Shown here: in pieces, positions 1-7,071 of the stretch
How the letters are laid out: every line of letters begins with the position of its first letter
How positions within the stretch are numbered: the first letter of the stretch is position 1
From: Burkholderiales bacterium
GTDB lineage: Bacteria > Pseudomonadota > Gammaproteobacteria > Burkholderiales > Burkholderiaceae_F
Assembly (NCBI GenBank): GCA_021205255.1
Contig: JAJPXW010000386.1
Coordinates: forward strand, 1-9,684
Direction: 5' to 3'
DNA length: 9,684 nt
Position numbers and translations under genes: made by a program
The notes under the pieces: model-generated
The model's input: the letters and a program-made list of their open reading frames with translations, nothing else
Told to the model about the DNA's origin: nothing
Database searches by the model: none

Positions 1-243
1 GTTATAACGGAATCCGTTTTCGATTTCGTTTAGAACTTCGTAGTCGCATTCGATGTTCATCAAGGCGTAATGAGCCTTAACAAGCTTGTCGATAGGATAG
101 GCGAGGTGGCGGGGACCGCAGTCCTCTAGACGATGGTCTTTGCCACCATGGCTTTCTACGATTGTCTTGTAGCGTTCCATCTTGGCCGGAACTTGTTCAC
201 TCTGATCCGGGTGCACGATGAAGCAAATTTCGTACTGACGCAT
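1..243 (-). CDS. rpsF: 30S ribosomal protein S6, 5' part only (runs off the window)
   Basis: The ATG at 243-241 opens 81 codons that continue past the window edge. The product begins MRQYEICFIVHPDQSEQVPA and continues through HRLEDCGPRHLAYPIDKL and KAHYALMNIEC. This matches proteobacterial S6 closely in order and spacing: the start MR.YEI.F.VHPDQSEQVP, then RLED, then LAYPI.KL.KAHY.LMN. S6 binds the platform of the 30S subunit together with S18, whose gene normally lies downstream in the same operon, beyond this window. A strong Shine-Dalgarno AAGGAGG at 254-248 sits four bases before the ATG and fixes the start. About 20 to 50 residues are missing at the C-terminus. The gene follows rlmB in the same direction, 125 bp away, with an intrinsic terminator in the gap. 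Identification is very secure. Confidence 0.96.
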   Translation of the reverse strand, partial: MRQYEICFIVHPDQSEQVPAKMERYKTIVESHGGKDHRLEDCGPRHLAYPIDKLVKAHYALMNIECDYEVLNEIENGFRYN

Positions 244-247
244 TAAT

Positions 248-254
248 CCTCCTT
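248..254 (-). promoter_or_regulatory. Shine-Dalgarno of rpsF
   Basis: AAGGAGG on the minus strand, four bases before the rpsF ATG and four bases after the U-run of the terminator hairpin. It is the strongest ribosome binding site in the window. Its closeness to the hairpin means that any transcript translated for S6 must have passed through the terminator. Confidence 0.85.
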
Positions 255-258
255 ATGG

Positions 259-291
259 AAAAAAGTCACCTAGAGCGTCTTCTAGTGTGAC
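259..291 (-). terminator. Intrinsic terminator between rlmB and rpsF, possible rpsF leader attenuator
   Basis: Read on the minus strand, GTCAC-A-CTAGA, loop AGACGC, TCTAG-GTGAC forms a 10-bp stem with one bulged A. Six T residues (264-259) follow directly. This is the standard shape of a Rho-independent terminator. It lies after rlmB and ends only 15 bases before the rpsF start codon. There is no room for a promoter between the U-run and the rpsF ribosome binding site. It is therefore either a partial terminator that lets some rlmB transcripts read through, or an attenuator for a promoter located upstream of it. Confidence 0.75.
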
Positions 292-311
292 AAGGAACGA
301 TAAAGCGGGCG

Positions 312-317
312 ATTCTA
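312..317 (-). promoter_or_regulatory. rpsF: Candidate -10 element of the rpsF promoter with GC-rich discriminator
   Basis: TAGAAT on the minus strand (five of six to consensus) is followed at once by CGCCCGC. A GC-rich stretch between the -10 and the start of transcription is typical of ppGpp-sensitive promoters of ribosomal genes. No good -35 is present at 16-18 bp; the upstream sequence is A-rich (AAAAGATTAAAAAAGAG). A transcript would start near 305 and include the terminator hairpin at 259-291. A second hairpin without a U-run (TTTTCC, six-base loop, GGAAAA, 338-355) lies between this site and the rlmB stop. Confidence 0.4.
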
Positions 318-368
318 CTCTTTTTTAATCTTTTAGGTTTTCCCTACTAGGAAAATTGCAACGAAATA

Positions 369-1112
369 TCAGCGATTTAGACGCTGTCTAACCGTCTCAT
401 AAAGACAAATCCCCGCCGCAACCGATACATTGAGGCTTTCAACAGAGCCCAACATGGGTATTCTTGCTAGATCCGAGCATCTCTTGCGTGTTAATTGGCG
501 TAAGCCTTTATCTTCTGCTCCTAGAACCCACGCAAAGGGCTCAGTCTGTACAAATTCATAAATTGTCTTTTCGGCTTCTCCTGCAGCACCGACTACTGCA
601 ATACCTGCGTCTTTCAGTTCCACTATAGTGGCAGCTAAGTTCGTCACAAGAACGAGCGGTACGGAGTCAGAAGCACCAGCGCTTGCTTTGATAGCTGCTT
701 CAGTAAGAGTCGCTGACCTGTCTTTCGGCACAATAACAGCTTGAACACCTGCAGCGTCAGCTACTCGTAAGCAAGCTCCTAGATTTCTTGGGTCAGTAAC
801 ACCATCAAGCAAAAGAAGTAAAGTCGTGGCATTGAGCTTATCCATTAAGTCATCAAAGGACATCTTGGTCTCAGGGGGAGTAGCAAGAGCCACAATTCCC
901 TGATGAGGGATACCTTTAGCCAATCCTTCCAGCCGATTTTTATCGGCATTCATCACTCGTATTCCAGCTTCCTCAAGCGAAGCTAGCATTTTGGTCATAC
1001 GGTGATCCTTGCGGGAAAGGTCGGCATAAACTGCATGAATTGATGCCGGATTACTTTTAAGGCGAGCTCCTACGGCATGAAATCCAGTAATTACTATATC
1101 TTTTGCTGACAT
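369..1112 (-). CDS. rlmB: 23S rRNA (guanosine-2'-O)-methyltransferase RlmB (SpoU/TrmH family)
   Basis: RlmB methylates the 2'-O of G2251 in the peptidyl-transferase P-loop of 23S rRNA, using S-adenosylmethionine, as a dimer with a deep trefoil knot. The 247-residue product (family length about 245) has an N-terminal L30-like substrate domain starting VITGFHAVGARLK and a C-terminal SPOUT domain. All three SPOUT motifs are intact: DPRNLGACLRVADAAG (about 107-122), LGAEDKGLRQLTR (about 197-209) and SVESLNVSVAAGICLYE (about 223-239). These match E. coli RlmB nearly word for word. I chose the ATG at 1112 because the family starts just before the GxHAV segment and an AAAAGAG sits six bases upstream. 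The frame stays open to a TTG at 1139 that abuts the rnr stop, but that start has less support. It lies 28 nt after rnr, the arrangement seen in E. coli (rnr-rlmB), so the two are probably one transcript. Confidence 0.96.
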   Translation of the reverse strand: MSAKDIVITGFHAVGARLKSNPASIHAVYADLSRKDHRMTKMLASLEEAGIRVMNADKNRLEGLAKGIPHQGIVALATPPETKMSFDDLMDKLNATTLLLLLDGVTDPRNLGACLRVADAAGVQAVIVPKDRSATLTEAAIKASAGASDSVPLVLVTNLAATIVELKDAGIAVVGAAGEAEKTIYEFVQTEPFAWVLGAEDKGLRQLTRKRCSDLARIPMLGSVESLNVSVAAGICLYETVRQRLNR

Positions 1113-1118
1113 TGGCGA

Positions 1119-1125
1119 CTCTTTT
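1119..1125 (-). promoter_or_regulatory. Ribosome binding site that favours the ATG start of rlmB
   Basis: AAAAGAG on the minus strand, six bases before the ATG at 1112. It is weak, but better than anything before the upstream in-frame TTG at 1139. It lies within the 28-nt gap after the rnr stop codon. Confidence 0.45.
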
Positions 1126-1140
1126 ATTCTCAATACCAAA

Positions 1141-3384
1141 CTAGCGTCTTCTTCTCTTTTGTGGCTTTAACTGACTAACTATATCCATGTCGATGCGACG
1201 ATTTTCCTCGTCCACGGATGCTATCCGGACTTTTAATTCCTTCCCCATCGATAGAACAATGCCAGTATCAGATCCAACTAGCTCTCCTAAAGCATCGTCA
1301 TATTCGAAGTAGTCTGGCAACTTAGAAACATGGACTGAACCTTCTACGTAGACGTCGTTAAGCGTGATAAAAATTGCAAATGGGGCAACCCCAGTAATCA
1401 CGCCTTCGAAGGTTTGGCCAATAAATTGTTTCATATAGTGGCACTTCAACCAAGCCATTACGTCAAAGCTTGCATCATCGGCTCTTCTTTCGTGAGCTGA
1501 ACAAATAATTCCAAGATCTTTCCAAGCTTTTTTATCTCTTTGCTGAGCTGAAGACTTGCCGGAGCCTTTCTTCTCCTCTTGAGCTTCTGTATGGATTGGA
1601 TAGTCCTGAGGCACTTCAGTCAGAACTTTTGGTCGATACTTCTTCTTTCCAACTAATAGAGACTTAATAGTGCGGTGCACTAAGAGATCTGGATAACGTC
1701 TAATTGGTGAAGTGAAATGAGTGTAGGCTGGATAGTTAAGGCCGAAGTGTCCGACATTATCAGGAGAATATTCCGCTCGCTGCATAGACCTTAAAAGAAC
1801 AGTCTGCAAGGCATTTTCATCAGGACGGCCTTTCAATTGGTTAAGAACTTCACAATAGTCCGCAGGAGTTGGCTCTTCGCCACCGCCTAATGAAAGTCCA
1901 GCCTTACTCAACACTGCACGAGCCTTCTCTAACTTGTCTTCACTTGGAGGCTCATGGATACGATAAAGGCACAACGCTTTCTCTGAACTAATGAAATCGG
2001 CCGCGCAAGTGTTAGCAACAAGCATGAGCTCTTCAATTAACCGATGGGCATCATTGCGTTCACGGGGAAGAATCTTTTCTATCTTGCCGGAGTCGTTAGC
2101 TACGACATAAGTTTCTATAGTTTCAAAGTCAAGGGCGTTTCTAAGCTGCCTACTTTTTAACAAAATCTTAAAGAGTTCATATAAGTTCTTTACATCATCG
2201 AGAACATGAGCCATCGATAAGGCTTCTGGACCCTTATTATTTTGCAAGGCAGCCCATACGGAATCGTAAGTAAGTCGAGCGGCTGAATGAATAACTGCTG
2301 GATAAAACTGATAAGCAGTGACTTTCCCTTCAAAAGTCACAATAGCGTCGCAGACCATCGTCAATCTGTCGACATCCGGATTTAAGGAACACAGGCCATT
2401 AGAAAGTTTTTCCGGCAGCATCGGAATAACTTTAGTAGGAAAGTAAACACTGGTCGATCTTTCTTGCGCGTCAGTGTCAAGTGGAGATTCCGGTCTTACA
2501 TATTCAGAAACATCAGCGATTGCTACAAGTAGCCGGTAGGTATTCCGTTCTTCTCCAAGACAGCAATAGACCGCATCATCAAAGTCTTTGGCATCAGGTC
2601 CGTCAATAGTGACAAAAGGAATATCACGAAGATCGACTCGACGTTTTAATTGCGCTTTTCCAACTTCATCCGGAAGCCTTTCAGCTTCTTCAATGGTATC
2701 AACTGAAAACTGGTGAGGCAGATTGAATTTACGGACTGCTATTTCAATTTCTATGTCTTTGCTTTCTCGGTTTCCTAAGTTTTCTGAAATAACTACTGGA
2801 ACTGGATCAGGCAATGGGCCTTCAGCAGTTATTTCACAAACGACAATATCTCCGGGATCAGCCTTTAACCCTTCAGAAGACAGTTGGAAAACGCGATCTT
2901 TTAATGTTGGATCTTCAGGTTCAAGGTCAAGCTTTTTACTTCTCTTATGGAGAGTACCTATTACCGAGGTATTAGACCTAGAGAGGAATTCGATAACGGA
3001 ACCTGTAATCTTTCCATCCTCATTCATTCCTTGACATTTGATCCTGAGTTTATCTCCGGTCAAATATTTCTTTACTTCATAGGAATTGAATACGAATTCT
3101 GGCATTTCAGAATCAAACTGCACTACGCCGAAACCAGCTTTAATCAGTTTGACAATACCTGTGAGAATTAACGGTTCCTGTGGAAAACAGATAGTCTCAT
3201 CATCTTCCAGACAAAGGAATTTGCGCTCCAATAAAGCATCCAAAACTTCTTTAGCATGGCTACGAGAGAATTGGAATTTCCCAGGAGCTCTTTTCAAGTA
3301 CGTCTCTACTGAAAGGTTTTTCTTTAGTCCTTTTAAATAATTAAGGACAAGCGACATCTCATAAAATAATTGTCTGTTTTCCAT
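1141..3384 (-). CDS. rnr: Ribonuclease R (3'-5' exoribonuclease, RNB family)
   Basis: RNase R degrades structured RNA processively from the 3' end, acting in rRNA quality control, tmRNA-linked decay of non-stop mRNA, and stress and cold responses. The domain order is complete. Residues 1-70 form an N-terminal winged-helix-like segment. Two cold-shock OB domains follow, the first starting about residue 71 (LILTGIVKLIKAGFGVVQFD). The RNB catalytic domain has the acidic Mg2+ cluster DGPDAKDFDDAVYC (about 261-274), then RLIEELMLVAN, HFGLNYPAYTHFTSPIRRYP and LVHR. The S1 domain spans about 653-736, and the basic tail ends KRRRR. At 747 residues it is somewhat shorter than E. coli RNase R (813), mostly for lack of a long Lys-rich tail. 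A charged insert (about 582-620, rich in K, E, Q) precedes the ERRADDASFDVMAWLKC segment seen in betaproteobacterial homologues. The ATG at 3384 is chosen over a TTG at 3411; neither has a clear ribosome binding site, so the start is the uncertain part. It heads an rnr-rlmB unit. Confidence 0.97.
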   Translation of the reverse strand: MENRQLFYEMSLVLNYLKGLKKNLSVETYLKRAPGKFQFSRSHAKEVLDALLERKFLCLEDDETICFPQEPLILTGIVKLIKAGFGVVQFDSEMPEFVFNSYEVKKYLTGDKLRIKCQGMNEDGKITGSVIEFLSRSNTSVIGTLHKRSKKLDLEPEDPTLKDRVFQLSSEGLKADPGDIVVCEITAEGPLPDPVPVVISENLGNRESKDIEIEIAVRKFNLPHQFSVDTIEEAERLPDEVGKAQLKRRVDLRDIPFVTIDGPDAKDFDDAVYCCLGEERNTYRLLVAIADVSEYVRPESPLDTDAQERSTSVYFPTKVIPMLPEKLSNGLCSLNPDVDRLTMVCDAIVTFEGKVTAYQFYPAVIHSAARLTYDSVWAALQNNKGPEALSMAHVLDDVKNLYELFKILLKSRQLRNALDFETIETYVVANDSGKIEKILPRERNDAHRLIEELMLVANTCAADFISSEKALCLYRIHEPPSEDKLEKARAVLSKAGLSLGGGEEPTPADYCEVLNQLKGRPDENALQTVLLRSMQRAEYSPDNVGHFGLNYPAYTHFTSPIRRYPDLLVHRTIKSLLVGKKKYRPKVLTEVPQDYPIHTEAQEEKKGSGKSSAQQRDKKAWKDLGIICSAHERRADDASFDVMAWLKCHYMKQFIGQTFEGVITGVAPFAIFITLNDVYVEGSVHVSKLPDYFEYDDALGELVGSDTGIVLSMGKELKVRIASVDEENRRIDMDIVSQLKPQKRRRR

Positions 3385-3446
3385 TAAGGCACCATCGAAA
3401 ACGATAGGCAAAAAGCGGAACTAACGATTCCACCATTAGTTTTCAA

Positions 3447-3475
3447 ATAATTTGCGGAATTGTATACGGAGTCAA
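3447..3475 (-). promoter_or_regulatory. Candidate sigma70 promoter of rnr-rlmB
   Basis: On the minus strand, TTGACT (3475-3470, five of six) is followed after 17 bp by AATTAT (3452-3447, four of six). Transcription would start near 3440, giving a leader of about 56 nt before the ATG at 3384. It is the best-spaced -35/-10 pair upstream of rnr. The -10 is imperfect. Confidence 0.45.
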
Positions 3476-3603
3476 AGAATAGACGTGGTTAGACCGCTTA
3501 ATGTAGACAGCAATAAATAGACAAATTTGTAAATCGGCTACACCCACGAAGCCTTTTATAACGAAGTAAAAGAAATCCAATCCCTATTTAAGGTAAGTGG
3601 ATA

Positions 3604-3692
3604 TTAAATAAGGAAGAAATAGTTTTCTAGCTTATACACCAAGTCAATAAAAATTCTTTCTTTAGAACTTCTCTTTGATTTCTCTTATTTAA
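3604..3692. repeat. 15-bp inverted repeat around a 57-bp centre
   Basis: The left arm is TTAAATAAG-GA-AGAAAT (3604-3620) and the right arm is ATTTCT-CTTATTTAA (3678-3692). All 15 bases pair apart from a two-base bulge (GA) on the left. The outermost bases are TTAA and its palindromic copy. A further AGTT..CTA / TAGAACT pairing (3621-3629 with 3663-3669) could extend the fold. It encodes nothing that I can see. It could be a miniature element without a transposase, or a structured RNA. The arms are AT-rich, which raises the odds of chance. Confidence 0.4.
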
Positions 3693-3733
3693 GCCGAAGC
3701 TCTATTCAACGAGATTGTGAATGCTGTCCTAAT

Positions 3734-3771
3734 CCCGTCTGGTAAAGTGAAGCCTGATACTTGAGACAGGG
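3734..3771. repeat. Interrupted hairpin in the intergenic region
   Basis: CCC-GTCT, then AAGT, a 10-base loop, ACTT, then AGAC-(A)-GGG. In total 11 bp pair, with one bulged A and an internal loop. No U-run follows on either strand, so it does not look like a terminator. Confidence 0.3.
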
Positions 3772-3885
3772 TAAAAACGCAGATTTTGGTAATCCTTATT
3801 TTGCTTAGTTGCACATCCTCACTCGAATTTAACAAATCATACCTTCTGGTCGGAATAATTAGCCCACAAAGGGAGTTTGAATAAA

Positions 3886-3932
3886 TTTCCCTCTACCAAA
3901 AGAGGAAAGGGCAAACTGCGTCCAGCTTGCCC
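3886..3932 (-). terminator. Two back-to-back hairpins, possible transcript end of the Sel1-repeat gene
   Basis: Hairpin one (3909-3932) pairs GGGCAA with TTGCCC and, inside, CTG with CAG around a CGTC loop, with one A-C mismatch between. Hairpin two (3886-3908) pairs TTTCC-(C)-TCT with AGA-GGAAA around a six-base loop. There is no base between them. On the minus strand the GC-rich hairpin comes first and is followed by TTTCCTCTTTT, an imperfect U-run that also forms part of the second hairpin. This could be a terminator about 250 nt after the stop of the Sel1-repeat gene. The long 3' untranslated distance makes it uncertain. Confidence 0.35.
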
Positions 3933-3990
3933 GAAAAAGCATGGTCAATAAAGGGGTTGATCTCGCCAAATGACAGAGATTTTAATAAGA

Positions 3991-4031
3991 AGTGTTGGTC
4001 TCACAAGATTAGTGGTTCACACCAATGCACT
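3991..4031. repeat. Bulged stem-loop downstream of the Sel1-repeat gene
   Basis: AGTG-TTGGT (3991-3999) pairs with ACCAA-tg-CACT (4021-4031), nine base pairs with a two-base bulge, over a 21-base loop that can itself pair CAC with GTG. A smaller perfect hairpin, TAGGA-GGTTA-TCCTA (4137-4151), lies closer to the gene's stop codon. Neither has a good U-run. Confidence 0.25.
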
Positions 4032-4185
4032 TTTAATTGGGCGCTCTTCAATCCCTAAGCATTTGAAAAACGCTCCAACTGAACCTATCACAAAGTTTTC
4101 TTTCTGAGCTTTTGTAGCAAAAATTTCACTTCTTATTAGGAGGTTATCCTACTCAGGAATAGGCAGACAGTGCCATGGTGATACG

Positions 4186-7062
4186 TCATTTGCCACAGGC
4201 ACTTTCAACCCCTAAAGAACAGGCTTTCTCATAAAACTTCTTTGCCTCTGCTGAATTACCGTCCTTTGAATTTGCATAGTAATTTGCTAACTCTTCGCAG
4301 AAAAAGCCATTGTCCTCGTTGCAGAGCTTCAGCGCACCCTTTTCTCCTAAGTTGAAGAATTTCTGCGCTTGCGTGGCCGACTTCGTGCCACCTTTTCCTT
4401 CGGCATATAGCATTCCTAAAGCAAAACATTTTGTGGATCCCCATTCAGGGTCTTGAGTGCAAGCCTGTTGAAGGAGCTTCCTGGACTTTCCGTAGAGCTT
4501 CTTTGCCGTGGTCGGGGACTTTTTGCCATCCTTACCTTCATCATGGAACTTAGCCAGCTCTAGGCACCATTCGCCCATTCCCATGTTGCACGCCGCTTCC
4601 AGCGATGATTTTTCCTCACGAAGCACTTCCTCTAGGCTCGCAGTGGAACCGCTTGGGATAATGCCAGCCCTATAAAGCTTCTCCGCACTTTGGCAAGCAT
4701 AAATTATGCTGTCGATTTCTCCTCCTGGATCATCTTCGGGACCCAACTTGCAATCATCTCCGTAATTCTTTAGAGCCATGGAAAAGAAGAGATCGGCTTT
4801 TTCCTTAGATTGCTCCACATTCTGCCCACGTAGGAACAGGTTTGCAATCTTTTCAAGAGCTGTCGCATTGCATCGTACATGTGCGCAGCCTTTTTCAAAG
4901 AATTGAGCCGCCTTAGAGTAGGATGGCGCAGGTTCCCTTTGGAAATACCTCATACCCAGCAATACGCAGGCATCGTCCAACCCGAGGGAACAGGCCTTTT
5001 CATAATATCCAAAAGCCTTTGTGGGCTCTTCGTCATCCTCTCCAGGCGTATAGGAACTGGCCATATAAGCGTGTCCAAGTTCCAAGCAGCCCTCGGCAAT
5101 GTCTGAATCGCAGGCTAATGTGAAAATTCTGATTCTTTCATTTTCAGGCAATTTATAGTTATCTTTTGCAAAATGCACGCATCCTTCCAAGTAGTTGAGG
5201 TCGCATGATTTCTTAAAGAACTCAACTGCTTTCTGTGATTGGTCAGTGCTGTCGCGCATCGATTCGCCGTACCAAGGGGAAATAAAACATTGACCTGCCT
5301 TGTCGCAACCTTCCCCGCTTCCCAGCTCGCAAGCCTTTATGAAGGCATCGACTTGGAAGGGTTTGGGCTTGAGGTTATCTTCGGAGTAGAGAATATTTCC
5401 GATTGCAAGACACGCCTCCGCGGAATTCGACTTGCACTCATTTTCAAGGGACTCGGTTAATGTCCCTCTCAGCCTAGCAAGGGCTTCGTCTGTTTCGTAG
5501 AAAGAGGAAAGGGCATCGCACGATTCTATATATTCCCCCCAGCCAGCAAGCTTGCACCCCTTGTCGAAGGCCTCGAAAGCCTTGGCGTAGGACTTGTCGG
5601 TCGCCAAGCCTTGCTGGTAGAACTTGCCTTGGCTGTAGCATGCAAGTTCGTAGTTAAGTTGGCAGCCCTTGGAATAGTACTCGAAAGCCTTAGCTGATGA
5701 CTTCTCTATACCTAGACCGCCCTCGGTGTACAAACCTAGGCGGTAGCATCCAGTTCCATCATTGAGTTCACAGGCTCTTGCATAGTACTCTACAGCCTTG
5801 GCGTCGGATTTCTTGAACGGAATTCCTGAGCTGTAGAGTTCCGCCAGGCTAGTACAGTCGCTTCCATTTTTCAATTTGCAGCCTTCATCGAAGTATTCGG
5901 CCGCTTTTGTGAAGTACTCATTTCCTTTGGGAACCGACTTTTTCACACCCTCACCCGCAAAATAAAGGCTTCCCATGAAGCTGCAAGCCTTGCCATCTTT
6001 CAGCTGGCAGCCTCTGGCGAAGTACTGGGCCGCCTGGGAATAGGACCGCTTCACGCCTCCGCCATCGTAGTACATTTGACCTAGGCCATAGCAACCTGCA
6101 CCATCTTCCAGTTCGCAGGCTTTGTGATAGTACTCCGCAGCCTTGTCGTTGGAGTGTCCGACGCCCAAACCTTTTTCGTAGAGGCCTCCAAGGTTGCTGC
6201 ACGCTTTACCCAGATTTAGATCGCAGCACTTGGCATAGTATTCGGCTGCCTTGGTGTAGGACTGTTCAACACCTTGACCGTTTGCGTATGAGACACCCAA
6301 GCGGTTGCAGGCCTCCTTGGTCCCCAGCTCGCAGCCCTTGGCGAAGTACTCGGCCGCCTTCTGAAAGGACTCCTCTACGCCATTACCGTTGAAGTACATC
6401 ATACCTAGACTGGTACATGCAGATCCATTTTCCAGCTCGCAGCCTTTGCTGTAGTATTCTGCCGCCTTGGCTTCCGACTGCCCTACGCCATCGCCAGCCT
6501 TATACATAACGCCAAGGATTAAGCAAGCCCCTCCCTCATTCAACTCGCAGCCTTTGGAGAGGAACTGAGCTGCTTTGGAGTATGACTTTTCAATTTCCTC
6601 GCCTAAGTAATAACCAGCGCCTAGTGCACCGCAAGCTAATCCGGAATTTAACTCGCAGCCCTTGGCGTAGTATTCAAACGCTTTCGGAATTGACTTCTCC
6701 ACACCATCGCCTTCCTCATACAGAACACCGAGGTTATTGCACGCTAATCCGTTATTTAATTCACAGCCTTTCGTATAGTATTCAGCTGCCTTAGTGGAAG
6801 ATGGCTCAACGCCTTGCCCATTTTCAACCATATATCCGGTACCGGTGCACGATTTTCCGTGATTCAACTCGCAGCCTTTAGAGTAGAACTCGAAAGCCTT
6901 GGTGTAGGATTGCTCGATGTCTTGACCTTCTTCATACCTAACAGCTAACTCAAAGCAGGCCTCTGCTTTATTTTCCTGACATGACTTTTCTAGGTCTTCA
7001 ATTTCTCCTGCGTAGCAAGTAGCTGCAAGCAACACAGAAAGCACCATTGTTAAAATTCTCAC
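4186..7062 (-). CDS. Exported cysteine-rich Sel1-repeat (Hcp-like) protein
   Basis: A 958-residue protein begins with an apparent Sec signal peptide: a short basic start, hydrophobic LTMVLSVLLAAT, and probable cleavage after CYA. From Cys28 it is built of Sel1-like repeats. Thirteen regular units run to about residue 502, each 36 residues except one of 43. The pattern is C-E-L-N-x-G-x-A-C-x-x-L-G-x-x-Y-x-x-G-x-G-V-x-x-S-x-x-K-A-x-E-Y-Y-x-K-G. Roughly ten more degenerate units follow to the end (CGK). Each unit carries a Cys-x7-Cys pair, as in the disulfide-locked Helicobacter Hcp proteins, which suits a periplasmic or secreted location. Sel1 repeats form an alpha-solenoid used for protein binding; the partner here is unknown. 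The GTG start is set by AAGGA nine bases upstream. GC content looks higher than in its neighbours, locally well above half. It is alone, with wide gene-free flanks. Confidence is high for the fold and export, and nil for a specific function. Confidence 0.92.
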   Translation of the reverse strand: MRILTMVLSVLLAATCYAGEIEDLEKSCQENKAEACFELAVRYEEGQDIEQSYTKAFEFYSKGCELNHGKSCTGTGYMVENGQGVEPSSTKAAEYYTKGCELNNGLACNNLGVLYEEGDGVEKSIPKAFEYYAKGCELNSGLACGALGAGYYLGEEIEKSYSKAAQFLSKGCELNEGGACLILGVMYKAGDGVGQSEAKAAEYYSKGCELENGSACTSLGMMYFNGNGVEESFQKAAEYFAKGCELGTKEACNRLGVSYANGQGVEQSYTKAAEYYAKCCDLNLGKACSNLGGLYEKGLGVGHSNDKAAEYYHKACELEDGAGCYGLGQMYYDGGGVKRSYSQAAQYFARGCQLKDGKACSFMGSLYFAGEGVKKSVPKGNEYFTKAAEYFDEGCKLKNGSDCTSLAELYSSGIPFKKSDAKAVEYYARACELNDGTGCYRLGLYTEGGLGIEKSSAKAFEYYSKGCQLNYELACYSQGKFYQQGLATDKSYAKAFEAFDKGCKLAGWGEYIESCDALSSFYETDEALARLRGTLTESLENECKSNSAEACLAIGNILYSEDNLKPKPFQVDAFIKACELGSGEGCDKAGQCFISPWYGESMRDSTDQSQKAVEFFKKSCDLNYLEGCVHFAKDNYKLPENERIRIFTLACDSDIAEGCLELGHAYMASSYTPGEDDEEPTKAFGYYEKACSLGLDDACVLLGMRYFQREPAPSYSKAAQFFEKGCAHVRCNATALEKIANLFLRGQNVEQSKEKADLFFSMALKNYGDDCKLGPEDDPGGEIDSIIYACQSAEKLYRAGIIPSGSTASLEEVLREEKSSLEAACNMGMGEWCLELAKFHDEGKDGKKSPTTAKKLYGKSRKLLQQACTQDPEWGSTKCFALGMLYAEGKGGTKSATQAQKFFNLGEKGALKLCNEDNGFFCEELANYYANSKDGNSAEAKKFYEKACSLGVESACGK
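5557..6981 (-). repeat. 108-bp coding tandem repeat array (13 Sel1 units)
   Basis: The regular part of the gene is a head-to-tail array with a 108-bp period, matching 36 codons. Units begin at the codons for Cys28, 64, 100, 136, 172, 208, 244, 280, 316, 352, 395, 431 and 467. The unit at Cys352 is 43 codons long. It contains an extra heptad in which a KGNEYF helix end is followed by a second KAAEYF. At the DNA level units share long words (for instance plus-strand CTCGCAGCC followed by TTGG) but differ at many third positions, so the copies are not fresh duplicates. Confidence 0.85.
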
Positions 7063-7071
7063 TTTTTACTG

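Larger units (their letters stand above)
3476..4185. other. Long gene-free region between the rnr promoter and the Sel1-repeat gene
   Basis: About 710 bp of AT-rich DNA with stop codons in all frames and no ORF above 45 codons that looks coding. I searched both strands for tRNA T-loops, IS ends and conserved protein words and found none. What it does hold is a series of inverted repeats: a 15-bp pair with ends at 3604 and 3692, and hairpins at 3734-3771, 3886-3908, 3909-3932, 3991-4031 and 4137-4151. ACAAATTTGT at 3521-3530 is a perfect 10-bp palindrome. Some hairpins may serve as the 3' end of the Sel1-repeat transcript. The rest could be a non-coding RNA, remnants of an element, or chance. 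Confidence 0.6.

Noticed and set aside
1113..1139. Longer RlmB starting at TTG 1139
   Set aside because: The extra nine residues are not family-like, and the ATG at 1112 has a better placed ribosome binding site.
2723..3340. Several plus-strand ORFs of 74-103 codons inside rnr
   Set aside because: They are antisense shadows of a well-conserved gene, without family resemblance or ribosome binding sites.
3385..3411. Longer RNase R starting at TTG 3411
   Set aside because: TTG is a rare start and has no Shine-Dalgarno. The ATG at 3384 is preferred, although it too lacks a clear site, so this is not settled.
3536..3557. Terminator from GGCT, loop, AGCC, TTTT on the plus strand
   Set aside because: The stem is only four base pairs and no plus-strand gene lies upstream.
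3861..3941. 27-codon minus-strand ORF starting MLFRASWTQF
   Set aside because: It has no ribosome binding site and its sequence is dictated by the abutting hairpins.
3970..4107. 45-codon plus-strand ORF starting MTEILIRSVGLTR
   Set aside because: No ribosome binding site at a usable distance (AGGGG is 13 bases away), no recognisable protein, and it overlaps two potential hairpins. Chance is more likely.
7005..7062. Lipoprotein signal for the Sel1-repeat protein (LAATC)
   Set aside because: Thr directly before the Cys is not accepted in a standard lipobox; signal peptidase I cleavage after CYA fits better.
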